Origin: Linderina pennispora | Lineage: Eukaryota; Kickxellomycota; Kickxellomycetes; Kickxellales; Kickxellaceae | NCBI RefSeq assembly: GCF_002104995.1 | Contig: NW_024468254.1 | Coordinates: 620,001-684,000 of the forward strand | DNA: 64,000 nucleotides | Reading direction: 5' to 3' | In this document: positions 62,963 to 64,000 of the stretch, piece by piece | Position numbering within the stretch: position 1 is the first letter of the stretch | Layout of the letters: every line of letters starts with the position of its first letter | Notes under the pieces: model-generated | Told to the model about the DNA's origin: nothing | The model's input: only the letters and a program-made list of their open reading frames with translations | The model's database searches: none | Made by a program: the position numbers and the translations under genes

Positions 62963-63413
62963 GCTCCATATCTTTTCTCCTTTATCTTTTCCCTCTTCCA
63001 ATATTCCTCTTGTAATGAAACGCACTTGAACATTTTGCAGTCAAGCAGCGCGCTGACGATGCATCCACACTGTGCTTTTGTTTATTAGCCCACGTATGCG
63101 AGTGTTTGTCGGTGCGAGCCAGCAAGGCTCGCTCGCAGGTCCATGCGATGGTTCACTGCGCATATGTGATGGGATATCTCCATCAGCAACCCACATCTGG
63201 TGTCAGAGTTATATGTCATCTCCGGATATTGCCAAATTTGGACCACTGGTCCAAAAATTCCCCTGTGCTGATCGCCTCGCCTATCAAGCACGCAAAAAAA
63301 TCAGCCGGTGCCGCTTGATATCCGTTTTTCCCACTCAATGAGGGATGACGAGGGCTAAGCACAGGCCGGGCTTCTTATCTTCACTTACCCACCCGCCCGC
63401 ACTTTCCGCCACT
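62963..63413. other. Intergenic between the YABBY-like gene and MSK1
   Basis: 3' flank of the YABBY-like gene (stop at 62960-62962) and the MSK1 promoter, including a 19-bp palindrome at 63237-63255. Confidence 0.5.
63237..63255. promoter_or_regulatory. 19-bp perfect palindrome upstream of MSK1
   Basis: Nine-base arms TTTGGACCA and TGGTCCAAA around a single C, 158 bp before the MSK1 start. It could be a dimeric-factor site; function is unproven. Confidence 0.4.
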
Positions 63414-64000
63414 ATGAACCGCTCGCTCACCTTAGCTCTCAAAGGCTCTCGGAACCTGCGCCCATTCGCCTGCCGCCTGCAAATGTCGACCCTGGCCAGT
63501 TCCGACAAACGGCCAATAAAGGCACAGCGTGAGCAGACTTTCCAAACACTCAACCTGCCTGCCTACCCACGCTACACAGCGGCTCCTGAAGGCTACCCAG
63601 TGGTCTCCCAAAAGGTCCTGCAGTCACAATACGGCCACGCACTGGAAGAAGGCGCCAAGCTGCCCAACGTTCAGGTCACCGTGCAGGGACGGGTCAGGAG
63701 CAAGCGCGAAGCTAGCAAGAAGCTGTTTTTCTTTGACATCGAACAGGACGGCCATACTGTGCAGCTTGTAGCCTCGCAGGCCAGGTACGTGGGCGACGAA
63801 GATTTCCGCGGCCTCAACAGAGCCCTGCTACCGGGCGATATTGTCAGAGCCTCGGGGTTCATCGGCAAAACAAATACCGGCGAGACCAGCGTGTTCGTGA
63901 CCTGCCATCTGGAGCTGCTAGCGCCGTGCTTCCACACGATTCCGGTGCGGTCCGGTCTGACAGACACACAAAAGAGGTTCAGGAACCGCCATGTGGATCT
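63414..64000 (+). CDS. MSK1: Mitochondrial lysyl-tRNA synthetase, 5' part (runs off the window)
   Basis: 195 codons are visible and open at the right edge. The N-terminus is a mitochondrial presequence (MNRSLTLALKGSRNLRPFACRLQMSTLASS). An OB-fold anticodon-binding domain follows, with VTVQGRVRSKREASKKLFFFDIEQDG, VQLVASQARYV, LLPGDIVRASGFIGKTNTGE and CHLELLAPC. The frame then enters the class II catalytic domain at RFRNRHVDL, the equivalent of the RYRQRYLDL motif-1 lead of LysRS. The start at ATG 63414 is the first in frame and gives a good targeting peptide. Bacterial-type LysRS and AspRS/AsnRS were considered; the KREASKKLFFFDI pattern favours LysRS. Confidence 0.85.
   Translation, partial: MNRSLTLALKGSRNLRPFACRLQMSTLASSDKRPIKAQREQTFQTLNLPAYPRYTAAPEGYPVVSQKVLQSQYGHALEEGAKLPNVQVTVQGRVRSKREASKKLFFFDIEQDGHTVQLVASQARYVGDEDFRGLNRALLPGDIVRASGFIGKTNTGETSVFVTCHLELLAPCFHTIPVRSGLTDTQKRFRNRHVD

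Noticed and set aside
1-64000. CRISPR arrays, bacterial operons, ribosome binding sites
   Set aside because: Eukaryotic nuclear DNA; no spaced direct repeats seen.

Overview
This window is nuclear DNA from a fungus. Most genes are intronless or carry a few short GTAAGT...CTAAC...AG introns of about 65-120 nt. The gene content is fungal: a KilA-N/ankyrin cell-cycle factor, FunK1 kinase, Nst1, Def1, DUF2015 and Ams1. Compact moderately GC-rich genes, FunK1- and effector-type kinases, and a mixture of yeast-like and animal-like orthologues (PTRHD1, MARCH5-like, PDCD5) suggest an early-diverging lineage such as Kickxellomycotina. That placement is inference from gene style, not a database match.

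Left part (1-32 kb): a small secreted two-repeat protein with dibasic cleavage sites; a PD-(D/E)XK nuclease-like plus kinase-like protein resembling Crinkler-type effector modules; a gene-poor 1.8 kb stretch; seipin; vacuolar alpha-mannosidase; the mitochondrial ATPase inhibitor; Nst1; an Mbp1-type subunit of MBF; eIF2-gamma; a FunK1 kinase; Def1; a PTRHD1-type protein built with a 23-nt micro-exon; and a mitochondrial PPR protein.

Middle part (32-48 kb): a decayed Tc1-type transposase; the mitochondrial RNA polymerase with a long insertion near its C-terminus; a BAHD-type acyltransferase; a protein I read as the Sld3/Treslin replication-initiation factor, divergent from heat shock factor; a gene-poor 1.7 kb; and a C2H2 regulator with two finger pairs whose predicted target (AGGGG/CCCCT) occurs seven times within 126 bp of its own upstream region.

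Right part (48-64 kb): dense housekeeping genes. These are an unrecognised two-exon gene, Dib1 (U5 snRNP), Ada2 (SAGA), ribosomal protein uS17/S11, a DUF2015 membrane protein, the DNA polymerase delta subunit Pol32/Cdc27 with a C-terminal PIP box, a mitochondrial rhodanese, a MARCH5-like E3 ligase, a secreted TroA-like binding-protein domain on a membrane anchor, PDCD5, an unrecognised five-exon helical protein using a GC-AG intron, a small YABBY/HMG-like chromatin protein, and the 5' part of mitochondrial lysyl-tRNA synthetase running off the right edge.

No bacterial-style operons, tRNA, rRNA or CRISPR were seen. The most unusual items are the nuclease-kinase protein, the secreted repeat peptide, and the zinc-finger gene with its own target-site cluster. 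Two possible regulatory loops lie inside the window: MBF (Mbp1) with MCB sites upstream of MBP1 and POL32, and the zinc-finger protein with its STRE cluster.
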